Assembly (NCBI RefSeq): GCF_012027305.1
Contig: NZ_SNUF01000001.1
Coordinates: forward strand, 1,240,001-1,304,000
Source of the DNA: Thermococcus sp. MAR1
Lineage (GTDB): Archaea > Methanobacteriota_B > Thermococci > Thermococcales > Thermococcaceae
Reading direction: 5' to 3'
Length of the DNA: 64,000 nucleotides
Shown here: piece after piece, positions 18,676 through 27,011 of the stretch
Numbering within the stretch: position 1 is the first letter of the stretch
Layout of the letters: each line of letters starts with the position of its first letter
Translations under genes and position numbers: made by a program
The notes under the pieces: generated by a model
What the model was told of the DNA's origin: nothing
Seen by the model: the letters and a program-made list of their open reading frames with translations, nothing else
Databases searched by the model: none

Positions 18676-19126
18676 ACCGTCCACCTCCAAGTAGAATCAG
18701 CCTGAGTTTCTTCGCGCAACCGGTGAACAGCTCCTTGATCTCCTCCCTCTGCTCGTCCGTCAGGTCATCCATCGACTCAAAGAGCTCCCTGAACGCCATC
18801 CTCAGCTCGTCGCCCCCCAGCTCAAGGAACGCCTTGTAGGCGCTCATTCTTCGTTTTGCCTCAATTAGCTCTTCCGCGTGCTCCGAGAGGTACTCCAGTC
18901 CCTTCTCTGTGATCACGTAGGTTTTTTTCTCCCTCTCCCCCCTGCCGGCCACCTCAATGAGCCCACTCTTCTTCAGGGACGCGAGGATTGGATAGACCGT
19001 GCCAGCGCTGAGCTTCATACCGTACCTTTCTTCCAGCTCCGCCATTATGCCGTAGCCGTGCATCGGCTCCCGGAGGAGGTCGAGGATAAGTACCTTCATA
19101 TGACCGCGAAAACTTGGGCGCTCCAT
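18662..19126 (-). CDS. PadR-family transcriptional regulator
   Basis: A 154-residue repressor with an N-terminal winged helix (LILDLLREPMHGYGIMAEL, then LSAGTVYPILASLKKSGLI, wing KKTYVITEKG) and a helical C-terminal dimerisation arm, typical of PadR. Members sense small hydrophobic ligands and usually repress an adjacent exporter. Here the next two genes are an ABC-2 exporter. The ATG at 19126 follows GGTGGAGAAA. A perfect 14-bp dyad between its TATA box and start suggests autorepression. Confidence 0.92.
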   Translation of the reverse strand: MERPSFRGHMKVLILDLLREPMHGYGIMAELEERYGMKLSAGTVYPILASLKKSGLIEVAGRGEREKKTYVITEKGLEYLSEHAEELIEAKRRMSAYKAFLELGGDELRMAFRELFESMDDLTDEQREEIKELFTGCAKKLRLILLGGGRYERD

Positions 19127-19139
19127 TTTCTCCACCGAT

Positions 19140-19153
19140 ATATCGTTCGATAT
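19140..19153. promoter_or_regulatory. Candidate PadR operator (perfect dyad)
   Basis: ATATCG-TT-CGATAT is a perfect palindrome about 14-27 nt upstream of the PadR start and downstream of its TATA box (TTTATAAGG on minus, about 19160-19168). It also lies in the 71-bp gap to the divergent gene at 19198, so one repressor could control both. Confidence 0.55.
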
Positions 19154-19197
19154 GTCATCCTTATAAACCTTCCCTCAGAGTACTCACGGGTGATGAG

Positions 19198-19629
19198 ATG
19201 AGGCTGGTTCTCAAGCCCCTCTTTGAGGCCGAGCTGCCGGCCGATTTCAGCGAGGTCATAAAGAGCAAGCTCATGGGGGAAGAACTCAGGACAGGTGAGG
19301 AAATCGAAGTTGAGCTCCTCGGAAAGCCCCTCCGATTCGAGGTCGTCCTTGCGGAGCCCTCGCCGCTGAAAGTCAGAAGGAACACGAGGATAGAGTTCTC
19401 GCATGGGGAGGTTGAAGTCATTGATTTTGAGTTCGATGAACCGGTTAAGGAGGTTATCCCCTTCGATGGTGGCTTCGTTGTTGTGCTCGAGAGGAAGGTT
19501 CTGATTCTGAACCAGGACGGGCAAAAGATTTATAGCGATGAGTTCGAGAACCTTAACAAAGTTAGGGTTTCCAAAGGAAGGGTGGTGATAATCCATGGAG
19601 AAAGAAAAATCAGGCTCGTTAAGCCTTGA
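19198..19629 (+). CDS. Conserved Thermococcales protein (possibly DUF6849)
   Basis: A 143-residue soluble protein, mainly beta. The N-terminal half (LKPLFEAELPADFSEVIKS, then TGEEIEVELLGKPLRFEV) resembles the second beta domain found in the Cdc48 N-terminal region and may be DUF6849; this is from memory and not certain. The ATG at 19198 has GGGTGATGAG upstream; the frame extends to 19114 across the PadR promoter, which argues against earlier starts. Its 3' end overlaps the endonuclease III gene by 35 nt, so the two are translationally linked. Confidence 0.7.
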   Translation: MRLVLKPLFEAELPADFSEVIKSKLMGEELRTGEEIEVELLGKPLRFEVVLAEPSPLKVRRNTRIEFSHGEVEVIDFEFDEPVKEVIPFDGGFVVVLERKVLILNQDGQKIYSDEFENLNKVRVSKGRVVIIHGERKIRLVKP

Positions 19630-20326
19630 AAAGTTCACCTTCGATGAAAGCTGGGAGGAGAAGAGAAAGCGTGCGGAGAGAATCGTCGAGATTCTGATGG
19701 AAACTTATCCGAGGGAGAAGCTCCTCATCGGCGACCCCTACAGGACCTTAATCCACTGCATAATCTCACAGCGCATGAGGGACGAGGTAACCTACAAGGT
19801 CTGGGAGAGGCTGTTTGAGAAATACGGAGACATCCGGGAGATAGCCAACACACCGGTCGAGGAGATGCAGGAGTTTCTGAGGAAGAACGGGGTCGGCCTC
19901 TGGAAGACCAAGGGCGAGTGGATTGTAAAGGCCTCGCAGATAATCCTCGAAAAGTATGACGGAAAGGTTCCAGACGACATTAGAAAGCTGATGGAGCTCC
20001 CTGGAATCGGAAGAAAGTGCGCCAACATAGTCTTAGCTTATGGCTTCGGAAGGCAGGCCATTCCAGTGGATACACACGTGAACAGGATAAGCAAGCGACT
20101 TGGTTTGGCTCCGCCGCGCGTTCAGCCGGAGAAGGTTGAGGAGTATCTTGCAAAGCTGATTCCCTACGAGAAGTGGATTTACGTGAACCACGCAATGGTG
20201 GACCACGGGAGGTCAATATGCAAACCAATAAGGCCGAAGTGCGATGAGTGTCCCCTCAGAGAGCTCTGCCCCTACGCGAAGGGCCTGGTGACTGATGCGG
20301 ACATAAAGGGAAATTCAAAGAAATGA
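19595..20326 (+). CDS. nth: Endonuclease III (DNA glycosylase/AP lyase)
   Basis: Base-excision repair enzyme that removes oxidised pyrimidines and cleaves the abasic strand. The 243-residue protein has the helix-hairpin-helix LPGIGRKCANIV with catalytic Lys141, the catalytic Asp159 in VDTHVNR, and a 4Fe-4S cluster motif C209-x6-C216-x2-C219-x5-C225. All key residues are present. The start follows GGTGGTGATAATCC and lies inside the preceding gene. An N-terminal extension of about 20 residues before the usual helix is common in archaeal homologues. Confidence 0.96.
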   Translation: MEKEKSGSLSLEKFTFDESWEEKRKRAERIVEILMETYPREKLLIGDPYRTLIHCIISQRMRDEVTYKVWERLFEKYGDIREIANTPVEEMQEFLRKNGVGLWKTKGEWIVKASQIILEKYDGKVPDDIRKLMELPGIGRKCANIVLAYGFGRQAIPVDTHVNRISKRLGLAPPRVQPEKVEEYLAKLIPYEKWIYVNHAMVDHGRSICKPIRPKCDECPLRELCPYAKGLVTDADIKGNSKK

Positions 20327-20327
20327 T

Positions 20328-20906
20328 TCACTCTTCCTCCTCCACTTCCTCGCCGGCCAGCTTCCTCAGCTTGTCGAGGTCGGAGCCAACCGCTATGAGA
20401 ACGTCGCCCTCCTGTATTGTGTCGTTTCTGCCTGGATTGTAGATGTACCTGCTCCCGCGCTTTATTGCCAGTATCCTAGTTCCTATTTTACTGGGGAGCT
20501 TGAGCTGTTCAAGTGTCCTGCCGTGCAGAACCGAGCCCTTGTGAACAGTTACCCTGCCGAGCTCCTCCTCAGTGTCCTCCATAATCCTCCTGATTATCGG
20601 ATGGGGCTCAACGTCCCTCAGCACGAGGTCAGAAATCTTGTAGGCGGCATCGCTTATCTGCTCGTTTATCTCGGCCATGTCCATGACGCTGAGAAGTCTG
20701 AGGGGGTCGTCCTCCTTCTTGGCCAGCAGGAGGGCCAGCTTCTTGACCTTGAGGGTCAGCTCGTCCATGCGCTCTTCGAGGAGATAGACCTCCTCAGCTA
20801 TGTCCTCGCTGTTGTACATGACGGAGGAGAAGGCTAAATCCACCATTAGAGATGACAGGTCTTTCATCTCTATGAGGCAGTTCTTAATTTCCTCAAGCTC
20901 ACTCAT
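20328..20906 (-). CDS. PhoU-like/TrkA-C ligand-binding regulatory protein (second of pair)
   Basis: A 192-residue cytoplasmic protein. The N-terminal 100 residues are helical and PhoU-like (IEMKDLSSLMVDLAFSSVM); the C-terminal 75 form a TrkA-C (RCK-C) domain (GSVLHGRTLEQLKLPSKIG, then IQEGDVLIAVGSDLDKLRKL). Such proteins gate or regulate ion channels and transporters by binding nucleotides or ions. The ATG at 20906 has GGTGATTGGCA upstream and overlaps the 3' end of its paralogue. Divergent MgtE-type transporter gene nearby suggests a joint role in cation control. Confidence 0.85.
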   Translation of the reverse strand: MSELEEIKNCLIEMKDLSSLMVDLAFSSVMYNSEDIAEEVYLLEERMDELTLKVKKLALLLAKKEDDPLRLLSVMDMAEINEQISDAAYKISDLVLRDVEPHPIIRRIMEDTEEELGRVTVHKGSVLHGRTLEQLKLPSKIGTRILAIKRGSRYIYNPGRNDTIQEGDVLIAVGSDLDKLRKLAGEEVEEEE

Positions 20907-21507
20907 TGCCAATCACCTTGATGTTGCCCCTCGCTATCTCCTTAAGGTAGTCTATGGATGTGTTCGTACCCCTACCGATGAGTATGTCACCTGGGAAGAT
21001 TTTGAAATCCCCGTCGGGGTCAAAAATCCAGCGTTTGCCTCTCCTCACCGCCACTATCCAGACGCCGGTGTTGGTTGCTAGGTCGAGCTCCTCAAGGGTT
21101 CTACCCACGAGTATTGAATCGGCGGAGACGTAGATTTTGCCTATTATCTCCTCGCTCCCCAGTATCGCCTCGGTGATCACGGGGTGGAGCTCGACGCCGT
21201 CGATGACCATTTTTGCGAGGTCAGCGGCGGCGTTCGACATGTCGTCTATGGCGTGCGCCATGTGGAGGATGGACGTTATCTGCTCCGCCTCCCTGGGGCT
21301 TCTCGCGGCCAGAACCGCGTGTACCATCAGGTGGTAGTTGAGCAGGTCGAGGTACTCCTCAAGCTCGAGTACCTCCTCGGCCATCTCCTCCTCGTTGAAG
21401 AGTATGGAGGAGTAGGCCAGGTCAACCATCAGCTCTGCGGTGTTCTTCATTTCAACGAAGATGTCCTTAACGTTCCTTGGAACCTCGATTTCGTCCCACT
21501 CTTCCAC
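20899..21507 (-). CDS. PhoU-like/TrkA-C ligand-binding regulatory protein (first of pair)
   Basis: A 202-residue paralogue of the next gene with the same order: PhoU-like helices (VEMKNTAELMVDLAYSSIL) then TrkA-C (DSILVGRTLEELDLATNTG; IFPGDILIGRGTNTSIDYL). It probably starts at the GTG at 21507, preceded by GGTGAGAGCCGG. The two proteins may form a heteromer. The operon diverges from an MgtE-domain transporter across a 107-bp gap with TATA-like elements for both directions, which suggests that they regulate that transporter. Confidence 0.85.
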   Translation of the reverse strand: MEEWDEIEVPRNVKDIFVEMKNTAELMVDLAYSSILFNEEEMAEEVLELEEYLDLLNYHLMVHAVLAARSPREAEQITSILHMAHAIDDMSNAAADLAKMVIDGVELHPVITEAILGSEEIIGKIYVSADSILVGRTLEELDLATNTGVWIVAVRRGKRWIFDPDGDFKIFPGDILIGRGTNTSIDYLKEIARGNIKVIGNE

Positions 21508-21617
21508 CCGGCTCTCACCGATGTGGGGAAGGAGGGGAAATCTTATTTAGTTTTCGCCTTCGAAAAGTTTAATACCCGCAAAGGTCAACGTCTACGGGGT
21601 GAGGGCTATGGAGAGTG

Positions 21618-22808
21618 ATGGCAGTGATCGGCGAGATTACGGGGGAGCTGAAGGAAAAGGTCAAGGAAGCCTACAGGGTTACGCTACCGTCCCTGTTCAC
21701 ATCACAGATATTCGGCCTGTTCGGCGGTACGTTTCTGGGTAAGTACTTCGAGATCATGAGAACCCAGTTTCCAGGTCTTCTGGTGGTCCTGCCGGGTATA
21801 ATGGGCCTTCGCGGCAACGTTTTCGGCTCGATGGCATCGCGCTTCTCGACCATGCTCTACCTCGGTGACCTCGAACCCTCCCTTCGGGACAGGAAGGTTC
21901 TCAAGGAGATAGTCCTGCGGATGCTCATCTCGCTCATCCCTATAGTTCTGCTGTGGGCCATAGGTGTTGCCACTGGGGTAAAGAAGAACGCCCTTGACGT
22001 CCTCCTCATAGTGGTCACCTCCACGATACTCGTGTCCTTCATCCTCGGCTACTTCACCTCCTTCGTCACGATATTCGCGTTCAAGCGCGGTACCGACCCG
22101 GACAGCGTTGCAGCACCGCTGGTCGCTTCAATGGGCGATTTCCTGACTGTTCCTTCACTGGTGCTGTTCATCCTCCTCATAGAACGCTCACCGGAGGGAT
22201 TCAGGCTCTTCAACTACGCAGTGCTGGCTCTCTTTGCCGCCGTGGCTGCTATAAGCCGGGTCAGGAAGGCGGAGTTCGTTGAGCTCAAGCAGGTCTTCAT
22301 AACGATAACCGGGCTGGCGCTCCTCTCGACGGTATCGGGTTCGATACTCGCGAGGTTCAGCGGGGTAATTCAGGCGTCGGTTATACTGAGCTTCATATAC
22401 CCCTCTCTCCTCAGCAGCTTTGGAAACTATGGCTCTATAATAGCTGCAAAAACCTCTACCAAGCTCCACCTCGGTGAGATAGAGAGCTTCGTCTGCTGGA
22501 AGCCCCTCACAGACATCCTGGCGCTCTTCACGACGGCGCCCATCATTGGAGCGACGAAGCTCCTCATAGGTATCGCCCTGGTGAAGCTGACTACCGGGAT
22601 GACGGTTCCGGGCTCCGCGTGGTTGATAGTTCTCACTTATCCGTTCATGGTACTGTTCATCATGCTCTACTCGTACACGGTCTCCTACTTCCTCTTCAGG
22701 AAGAACATAGACCCCGACCACGTGGCGATACCGCTCATCTCGAACAACAGCGATATATTCGGCACGATATACGTCGTGCTGATGGCCAAGCTCATGGTGG
22801 GTGGTTGA
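21618..22808 (+). CDS. MgtE/SLC41-type divalent cation transporter (two membrane domains)
   Basis: A roughly 396-residue membrane protein made of two tandem MgtE membrane domains without the N-terminal cytosolic gating domain of bacterial MgtE. Each half has a PG(I/L)MGLRGN-like or YPSLLSSFGNYGS-like substrate motif and GDFLTVPSL or SNNSDIFGTI near its end. It likely moves Mg2+ or another divalent cation. The start is doubtful: the good ribosome binding site GGGGTGAGG precedes an ATG at 21608 in another frame, whereas the ATG at 21618 has only GGAGAG. The adjacent PhoU/TrkA-C pair may gate it. Confidence 0.85.
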   Translation: MAVIGEITGELKEKVKEAYRVTLPSLFTSQIFGLFGGTFLGKYFEIMRTQFPGLLVVLPGIMGLRGNVFGSMASRFSTMLYLGDLEPSLRDRKVLKEIVLRMLISLIPIVLLWAIGVATGVKKNALDVLLIVVTSTILVSFILGYFTSFVTIFAFKRGTDPDSVAAPLVASMGDFLTVPSLVLFILLIERSPEGFRLFNYAVLALFAAVAAISRVRKAEFVELKQVFITITGLALLSTVSGSILARFSGVIQASVILSFIYPSLLSSFGNYGSIIAAKTSTKLHLGEIESFVCWKPLTDILALFTTAPIIGATKLLIGIALVKLTTGMTVPGSAWLIVLTYPFMVLFIMLYSYTVSYFLFRKNIDPDHVAIPLISNNSDIFGTIYVVLMAKLMVGG

Positions 22809-23576
22809 ATGATAGGTCTCTCCATGACGGCCTATCCCGGAAGAAACCTCCTCGGATTTGAGGAATGGGTAGGCAGGGCGAAAAAGCTTGGCTTTGATTT
22901 CGTTGAGATCCTGAGTGAATGGCCCCACTACCTGACGGGGAACAGCTACCGCCTCTTCGCCGAGGTTCTTGATGGATGGGGTATGAAAAGAACGGTCCAT
23001 GCACCCTTCAGCGACGTCAACATAGGCTCCTTCAACGACAGGCTGAGGAGAACCTCGCTGGAGATAATCCATGAAACAATCGAACTGGCGGCCGAGCTCG
23101 ACGCACTCTCCGTCACGATACATCCCGGGCACTGTTCGCCGGTCAGCGTGAAGAACAGGAGAAAGTACCTGGAGATACACAGGAAATCCCTGAGGAAAAT
23201 CTCCGAGTGGGGGCTTGAATACGGAATAAAGATTGGCGTCGAGAACATGCCCCGCTTCCCAATCCTCGATGCGCAGACCTGCGAGAGGCTGTGGGAAATA
23301 CTCGATGACGTCGATATAGGGGTGACTTTCGACGTTGGGCACCTAAACACCACAACGAGGAACTTTGAACGTTTCCTCGATCTCTTTGGGGATAAAATCG
23401 TTCACGTCCACCTCCACGACAACTCCGGGGATAAAGACGAGCACCTGGCCCTGGGCGATGGAACTGTCCCCTGGGTCAGGCTGATTCCAAAGCTCCCAAG
23501 GGTGACGTGGGCGCTTGAAGTCAACGACATCGAATCTGCCAGGAGAAGCCTCGAATTTTTGAAAAGCCTGCATTGA
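22809..23576 (+). CDS. Sugar phosphate isomerase/epimerase family TIM-barrel protein
   Basis: A 255-residue AP-endonuclease-2-like TIM barrel. Metal-binding residues are visible in TIHPGHCSP, IGVENMPRF, FDVGHLN and VHLHDNSGDKDEH, and the final barrel glutamate in WALEVND. These bind two or three divalent metals used for isomerisation of sugars or for phosphodiester cleavage. Family members are mostly isomerases; the lack of DNA-binding loops makes a nuclease role less likely. Its ATG directly follows the transporter stop (TGAATG), so the genes are coupled. Confidence 0.88.
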   Translation: MIGLSMTAYPGRNLLGFEEWVGRAKKLGFDFVEILSEWPHYLTGNSYRLFAEVLDGWGMKRTVHAPFSDVNIGSFNDRLRRTSLEIIHETIELAAELDALSVTIHPGHCSPVSVKNRRKYLEIHRKSLRKISEWGLEYGIKIGVENMPRFPILDAQTCERLWEILDDVDIGVTFDVGHLNTTTRNFERFLDLFGDKIVHVHLHDNSGDKDEHLALGDGTVPWVRLIPKLPRVTWALEVNDIESARRSLEFLKSLH

Positions 23577-23591
23577 TGGACGTTTCAGTTC

Positions 23592-23603
23592 ATTGGCGTC
23601 CAA
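23592..23603. repeat. ATTGGCGTCCAA element, copy 1
   Basis: This 12-mer recurs exactly at 58448-58459, and shorter forms occur at 45089-45098 (TGGCGTCCAA) and 56423-56432 (ATTGGCGTCC). All four are in gene-free DNA; this one is about 20 bp upstream of the TATA box of the ACD alpha gene. Confidence 0.4.
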
Positions 23604-23618
23604 TTTTTACAAAACGCA

Positions 23619-23630
23619 ACTCTTTTATAC
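23619..23630 (+). promoter_or_regulatory. TATA promoter of the ACD operon
   Basis: ACTCTTTTATAC fits a TATA box about 50-60 nt upstream of the ATG at 23680. The predicted transcript start near 23650 supports that ATG and rules out the earlier ATG at 23638. Confidence 0.5.
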
Positions 23631-23679
23631 ATTTAAAATGAAGTTCTTGCGAGAAGCAGTTTCTGACGGAGGGATACCA

Positions 23680-25098
23680 ATGGCGGAAAAGATAGTTGAG
23701 GAAATGAGGCCCTTCTTCGACCCGAAGGCGGTCGCTATCATCGGCGCAACCAACAAGAAGGGTAAAGTTGGAAACGTCATCTTTGAGAACTTCAAGATGA
23801 ACAAGGAGCGCGGAATCTTCAAGGGCAACATATACCCTGTTAACCCCAAGCTCGACGAGATAGAGGGTTACAAGGTCTACAAGAGTGTTGAAGAGCTCCC
23901 AGAGGACACGGACCTGGCGGTCATTTCGATTCCGGCCCCGTTCGTTCCAGATACAATGAGGCAGATAGCGAAGAAGGGAATAAAGTCAGTTATCATCATC
24001 ACCGGCGGCTTCGGTGAGCTCGGCGAGGAAGGAAAGAAGCTGGAGCGCGAGATTCTTGAGATAGCCAGGGAGAACGGGATAAGGGTCATCGGTCCGAACT
24101 GTGTCGGTGTTTACGTCCCAGACACTGGCGTTGATACCGTCTTCCTGCCCGAGAGCAAGATGGACAGGCCGAAGAGCGGACCGATAGCCTTCGTCAGCCA
24201 GAGCGGTGCCTTTGCGGCAGCCATGCTCGACTGGGCGGCCATGGCGGGCATAGGAATAGGCAAGATGGTCAGCTACGGCAACAAGCTCGACGTTGATGAT
24301 GCCGATTTGATGGACTACTTCATCCACGACCATGGCATAAACGTCGTCACCTTCTACATCGAGGGCGTCAAGGACGGAAGGAAGTTCATTGAAGCAGCAA
24401 AGAGGATAACCAAGGTCAAGCCGGTCATAGCCCTCAAGAGCGGAAGGACCGAGTACGGTGCCAAGGCAGCCTCTTCTCACACGGGTTCATTGGCTGGAGC
24501 CGACACTATTTACGATGCCGTCTTCAAGCAGACCGGAATAATCCGCGCCGAGGACTTCGAGCACATGTTCGACCTCGCAAAGGCCTTTGCCGCACTCAAG
24601 GACAAGCTCCCGAAGGGCGACAGGATAGGCATCATTACCGACGGCGGTGGAGCGGGCGTCATGGCCAGCGATGCGGTAGCGAAGTTCGGCCTCAAGATGG
24701 CCGACCTCAGCGAAGAGACGCTCAAGTTCCTCAGGGAGAACTTCCCGCCGCACGCCGTAGCTGGCAACCCGACCGACGTCGTCGGCGACACCGACGCCGA
24801 GAGGTATAGGATCGCCATCGAGGGCTTCGTCAATGACCCGAACGTCGATGCTATCCTCGTCATAGTCCTCTTCCAGGTTCCGCTCCTTGAGGAGGAAAAG
24901 ATAATCGACATCCTAGCCGAGTACCAGAAGAAGAGCGACAAGCCAATCGTTGCCGTTGCCATGGGCGGTAAAAAGACCGACCACTACGCAAGGCTCCTGG
25001 AGGACAAGGGGGTTCCAGTTTACCCGACCCCCGAAAGGGGAGTTAGAGCCCTGGCGGGCCTTGTTAAGTACGCTGAATACCTCAGGAGGGGGGCCTAA
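23680..25098 (+). CDS. Acetate--CoA ligase (ADP-forming), alpha subunit
   Basis: The alpha subunit of ACD, which converts acyl-CoA, ADP and phosphate to the acid, CoA and ATP, the main substrate-level ATP-forming step of peptide fermentation in Thermococcales. The 472-residue chain has a CoA-binding domain (AIIGATNKKGKVGN), two succinyl-CoA-synthetase-like flavodoxin domains (FVSQSGAFAAAM; GIITDGGGAGVMASD) and the phosphohistidine loop SSHTGSLAGA. The ATG at 23680 has GGAGGGATACCA upstream. The beta subunit follows after 26 nt. Which acyl-CoA isoform this is (acetyl, aryl or succinyl) cannot be settled by reading. Confidence 0.93.
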   Translation: MAEKIVEEMRPFFDPKAVAIIGATNKKGKVGNVIFENFKMNKERGIFKGNIYPVNPKLDEIEGYKVYKSVEELPEDTDLAVISIPAPFVPDTMRQIAKKGIKSVIIITGGFGELGEEGKKLEREILEIARENGIRVIGPNCVGVYVPDTGVDTVFLPESKMDRPKSGPIAFVSQSGAFAAAMLDWAAMAGIGIGKMVSYGNKLDVDDADLMDYFIHDHGINVVTFYIEGVKDGRKFIEAAKRITKVKPVIALKSGRTEYGAKAASSHTGSLAGADTIYDAVFKQTGIIRAEDFEHMFDLAKAFAALKDKLPKGDRIGIITDGGGAGVMASDAVAKFGLKMADLSEETLKFLRENFPPHAVAGNPTDVVGDTDAERYRIAIEGFVNDPNVDAILVIVLFQVPLLEEEKIIDILAEYQKKSDKPIVAVAMGGKKTDHYARLLEDKGVPVYPTPERGVRALAGLVKYAEYLRRGA

Positions 25099-25124
25099 TC
25101 CCCCAATCTTCCGGTGGTGGTATC

Positions 25125-25886
25125 ATGAAGGAGGAAGCCCTTAAAGTTATTGAAGAGGTTTTGAAGTCCGGAAGGACTTCGCTCGTTGAGTACGAGGCAA
25201 AGCAGGTTCTCAAAGCCTACGGACTCCCGGTTCCGGAGGAAAAGCTCGCCAAGACCCTTGATGAGGCACTCCGTTATGCGGAAGAAATCGGCTATCCCGT
25301 CGCTATGAAACTGATGTCCCCGCAGATTCTCCACAAGAGCGACGCCAAAGTCGTCCTTCTCAACATCAAGACCCCCGATGAGCTGAAGGAGAAGTGGGAG
25401 CTCATCCACGAGAACGCGCGCAAATACCGCCCGGACGCCGAGATACTCGGTGTCCTCATCGCACCGATGCTCAAGGTTGGAAGGGAGATAATCATAGGCG
25501 TCACCGAGGACCCCCAGTTCGGGCATGCAATAATGTTCGGCCTAGGTGGAATCTTCGTGGAGGTTCTCAAGGACGTCACCTTCCGTATAGTGCCGATAAC
25601 CGAGCGCGACGCCAGGAAGATGATCCAGGAGATAAAGAGCTATCCGATTCTCGCCGGGGCGAGGGGCGAGGAGCCGGCCGACATAGACGCCATAGTCAAC
25701 CTCCTCCTCAAGGTCAGCGACCTGGTCAACGACCTCAGGGACTACATCAAGGAGATGGATCTTAACCCGGTCTTCGTCTACGAGAAGGGCAAGGGTGCCG
25801 TTGTCGTTGACGCCAGGATAATCGTCAAGGAGCCGACCGAGAAGAAGGACGAGATAAACACTGAGTACAGGGAGAGGTGCGCCTGA
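25125..25886 (+). CDS. Acetate--CoA ligase (ADP-forming), beta subunit
   Basis: A 253-residue ATP-grasp protein, the nucleotide-binding partner of the alpha subunit just upstream. Typical blocks are YEAKQVLKAYGLPVPEE at the N-terminus, MKLMSPQILHKSDAKVV, the conserved GREIIIGVTEDPQFGHAIMF and LNPVFVYEKG near the end. With alpha it makes the heterotetramer that phosphorylates ADP. It has GGTGGTGGTATC before the ATG. Some family members have alpha and beta unlinked in the genome; here they are adjacent, which may help to identify the isoform. Confidence 0.93.
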   Translation: MKEEALKVIEEVLKSGRTSLVEYEAKQVLKAYGLPVPEEKLAKTLDEALRYAEEIGYPVAMKLMSPQILHKSDAKVVLLNIKTPDELKEKWELIHENARKYRPDAEILGVLIAPMLKVGREIIIGVTEDPQFGHAIMFGLGGIFVEVLKDVTFRIVPITERDARKMIQEIKSYPILAGARGEEPADIDAIVNLLLKVSDLVNDLRDYIKEMDLNPVFVYEKGKGAVVVDARIIVKEPTEKKDEINTEYRERCA

Positions 25887-25890
25887 TCCC

Positions 25891-25902
25891 TCTTTTTTTC
25901 AG
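25891..25902 (+). terminator. T7 terminator after the ACD operon
   Basis: A run of seven T (CCTCTTTTTTTCAGG) starts seven bases after the beta-subunit stop and overlaps the end of the convergent MFS gene. Confidence 0.5.
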
Positions 25903-27011
25903 GTTTTCTTTCTTGAGCGGGAGAGAAGAAACAGTCCCAGTGAGAGGATTCCGAATATCCCTATGAACGTAAAACCTCCACTAAGGCCAAGGAACCCTAT
26001 CAAAATCGGCCCCAGCGCCTGGCCGATGTCCTTTATGCTCTCCAAAAAGCCCAATGCAGTTCCACGAAGCTTCGAGACTTCCGTGGCCAGGGGCTTCGTT
26101 GAGGCCTCGCTTATCGAGGCGCCCACCGAAAAGACCACCGCACCCAGAACCACCAGCGGAAGGGAATCCGAGAGGGCAAGCATGAACATCGCCAGGCCAA
26201 CCATCGTCATGCCCACCGCTATCGGCTTCGTCCTGCCAATCCTATCGCTGAGATACCCCGCGTAGGGTTTAACAACCGCCATTATGGCGATCTCCACCGT
26301 CAGTATCAGCCCGGAGAGCCATGCCTTGTTCTGGAGGTAGTAGAAGAGGGGCAGGAACGTTTCTATGCCCTGGTAGGCCATGTATACTGCCGCATCTAGG
26401 AGGCCAATCAAGAGAAGCTCCCCGCTGAACGTGAACTCAAACCTCTCGGGCTCGCCCCTAGTCTCAGGGAATCTGAAGGTGAGGACAAAAACGGCCAGTC
26501 CAGTCAGCGAACAGAGGATGAAGACGACGGAAAACCCAAGGAAGTAGATAATGCTCCCCGCGATGACGGGGGCAAGGGCGCGGCCGACGAGGGTTGACGA
26601 GCTCAGGAACCCCATAAAGGTGCCCTTACTATGGGGATAAAGGTCGCTGACCAGGGCAAAGGATACCGGGACGAAGATTGCGGTTGCGACGCCGTAGTAA
26701 ACCCTGACAAGGGCGAGGGTTAAAGCATCGCCCGCAAGAAAGTACAGCAACGGTGCACTGAGAAAAACGAAACCGCTCATCTTGAGGAGCCTCTTTCTTC
26801 CGTAGAGATCGCTGAGAAGGCCCGATGTGAAGTTTATGAAGATCCCCGTCATGGTTGATGCGGCTGCAACGAGGCCAATTTCTCCCTTTCCGAGCCCTAT
26901 GCTCTGAGCGTAGAGAGGAAGTGTTGGGGACTTGCTCATTGTGGAACCAAGTATCGCGAAGAATCCCGCAAGGAAGATCAGGTGAAGGGTTCTATTCCCC
27001 ATCCACTTCAT
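25899..27011 (-). CDS. MFS transporter
   Basis: A 370-residue major-facilitator protein with about 11-12 membrane segments. The loop between segments 2 and 3 has SDLYGRKRLLKMSG and the equivalent loop in the second half has GYLSDRIGRTKPIAVG, the two MFS signature motifs. It most resembles drug or sugar efflux carriers of DHA1 type, but the substrate is open. The start at 27011 lies inside the end of the upstream small membrane protein gene (20-nt overlap), suggesting an operon that begins with the cysteine-synthase gene. Confidence 0.88.
   Translation of the reverse strand: MKWMGNRTLHLIFLAGFFAILGSTMSKSPTLPLYAQSIGLGKGEIGLVAAASTMTGIFINFTSGLLSDLYGRKRLLKMSGFVFLSAPLLYFLAGDALTLALVRVYYGVATAIFVPVSFALVSDLYPHSKGTFMGFLSSSTLVGRALAPVIAGSIIYFLGFSVVFILCSLTGLAVFVLTFRFPETRGEPERFEFTFSGELLLIGLLDAAVYMAYQGIETFLPLFYYLQNKAWLSGLILTVEIAIMAVVKPYAGYLSDRIGRTKPIAVGMTMVGLAMFMLALSDSLPLVVLGAVVFSVGASISEASTKPLATEVSKLRGTALGFLESIKDIGQALGPILIGFLGLSGGFTFIGIFGILSLGLFLLSRSRKKT

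Noticed and set aside
18103-18705. 200-codon open frame on plus over the exporter ATPase gene
   Set aside because: It is antisense to a gene with all ABC motifs and shows no independent features.
22188-23342. 384-codon open frame on minus across the transporter and isomerase genes
   Set aside because: It is an antisense shadow of two well-supported genes; the product resembles no protein and no promoter is seen.
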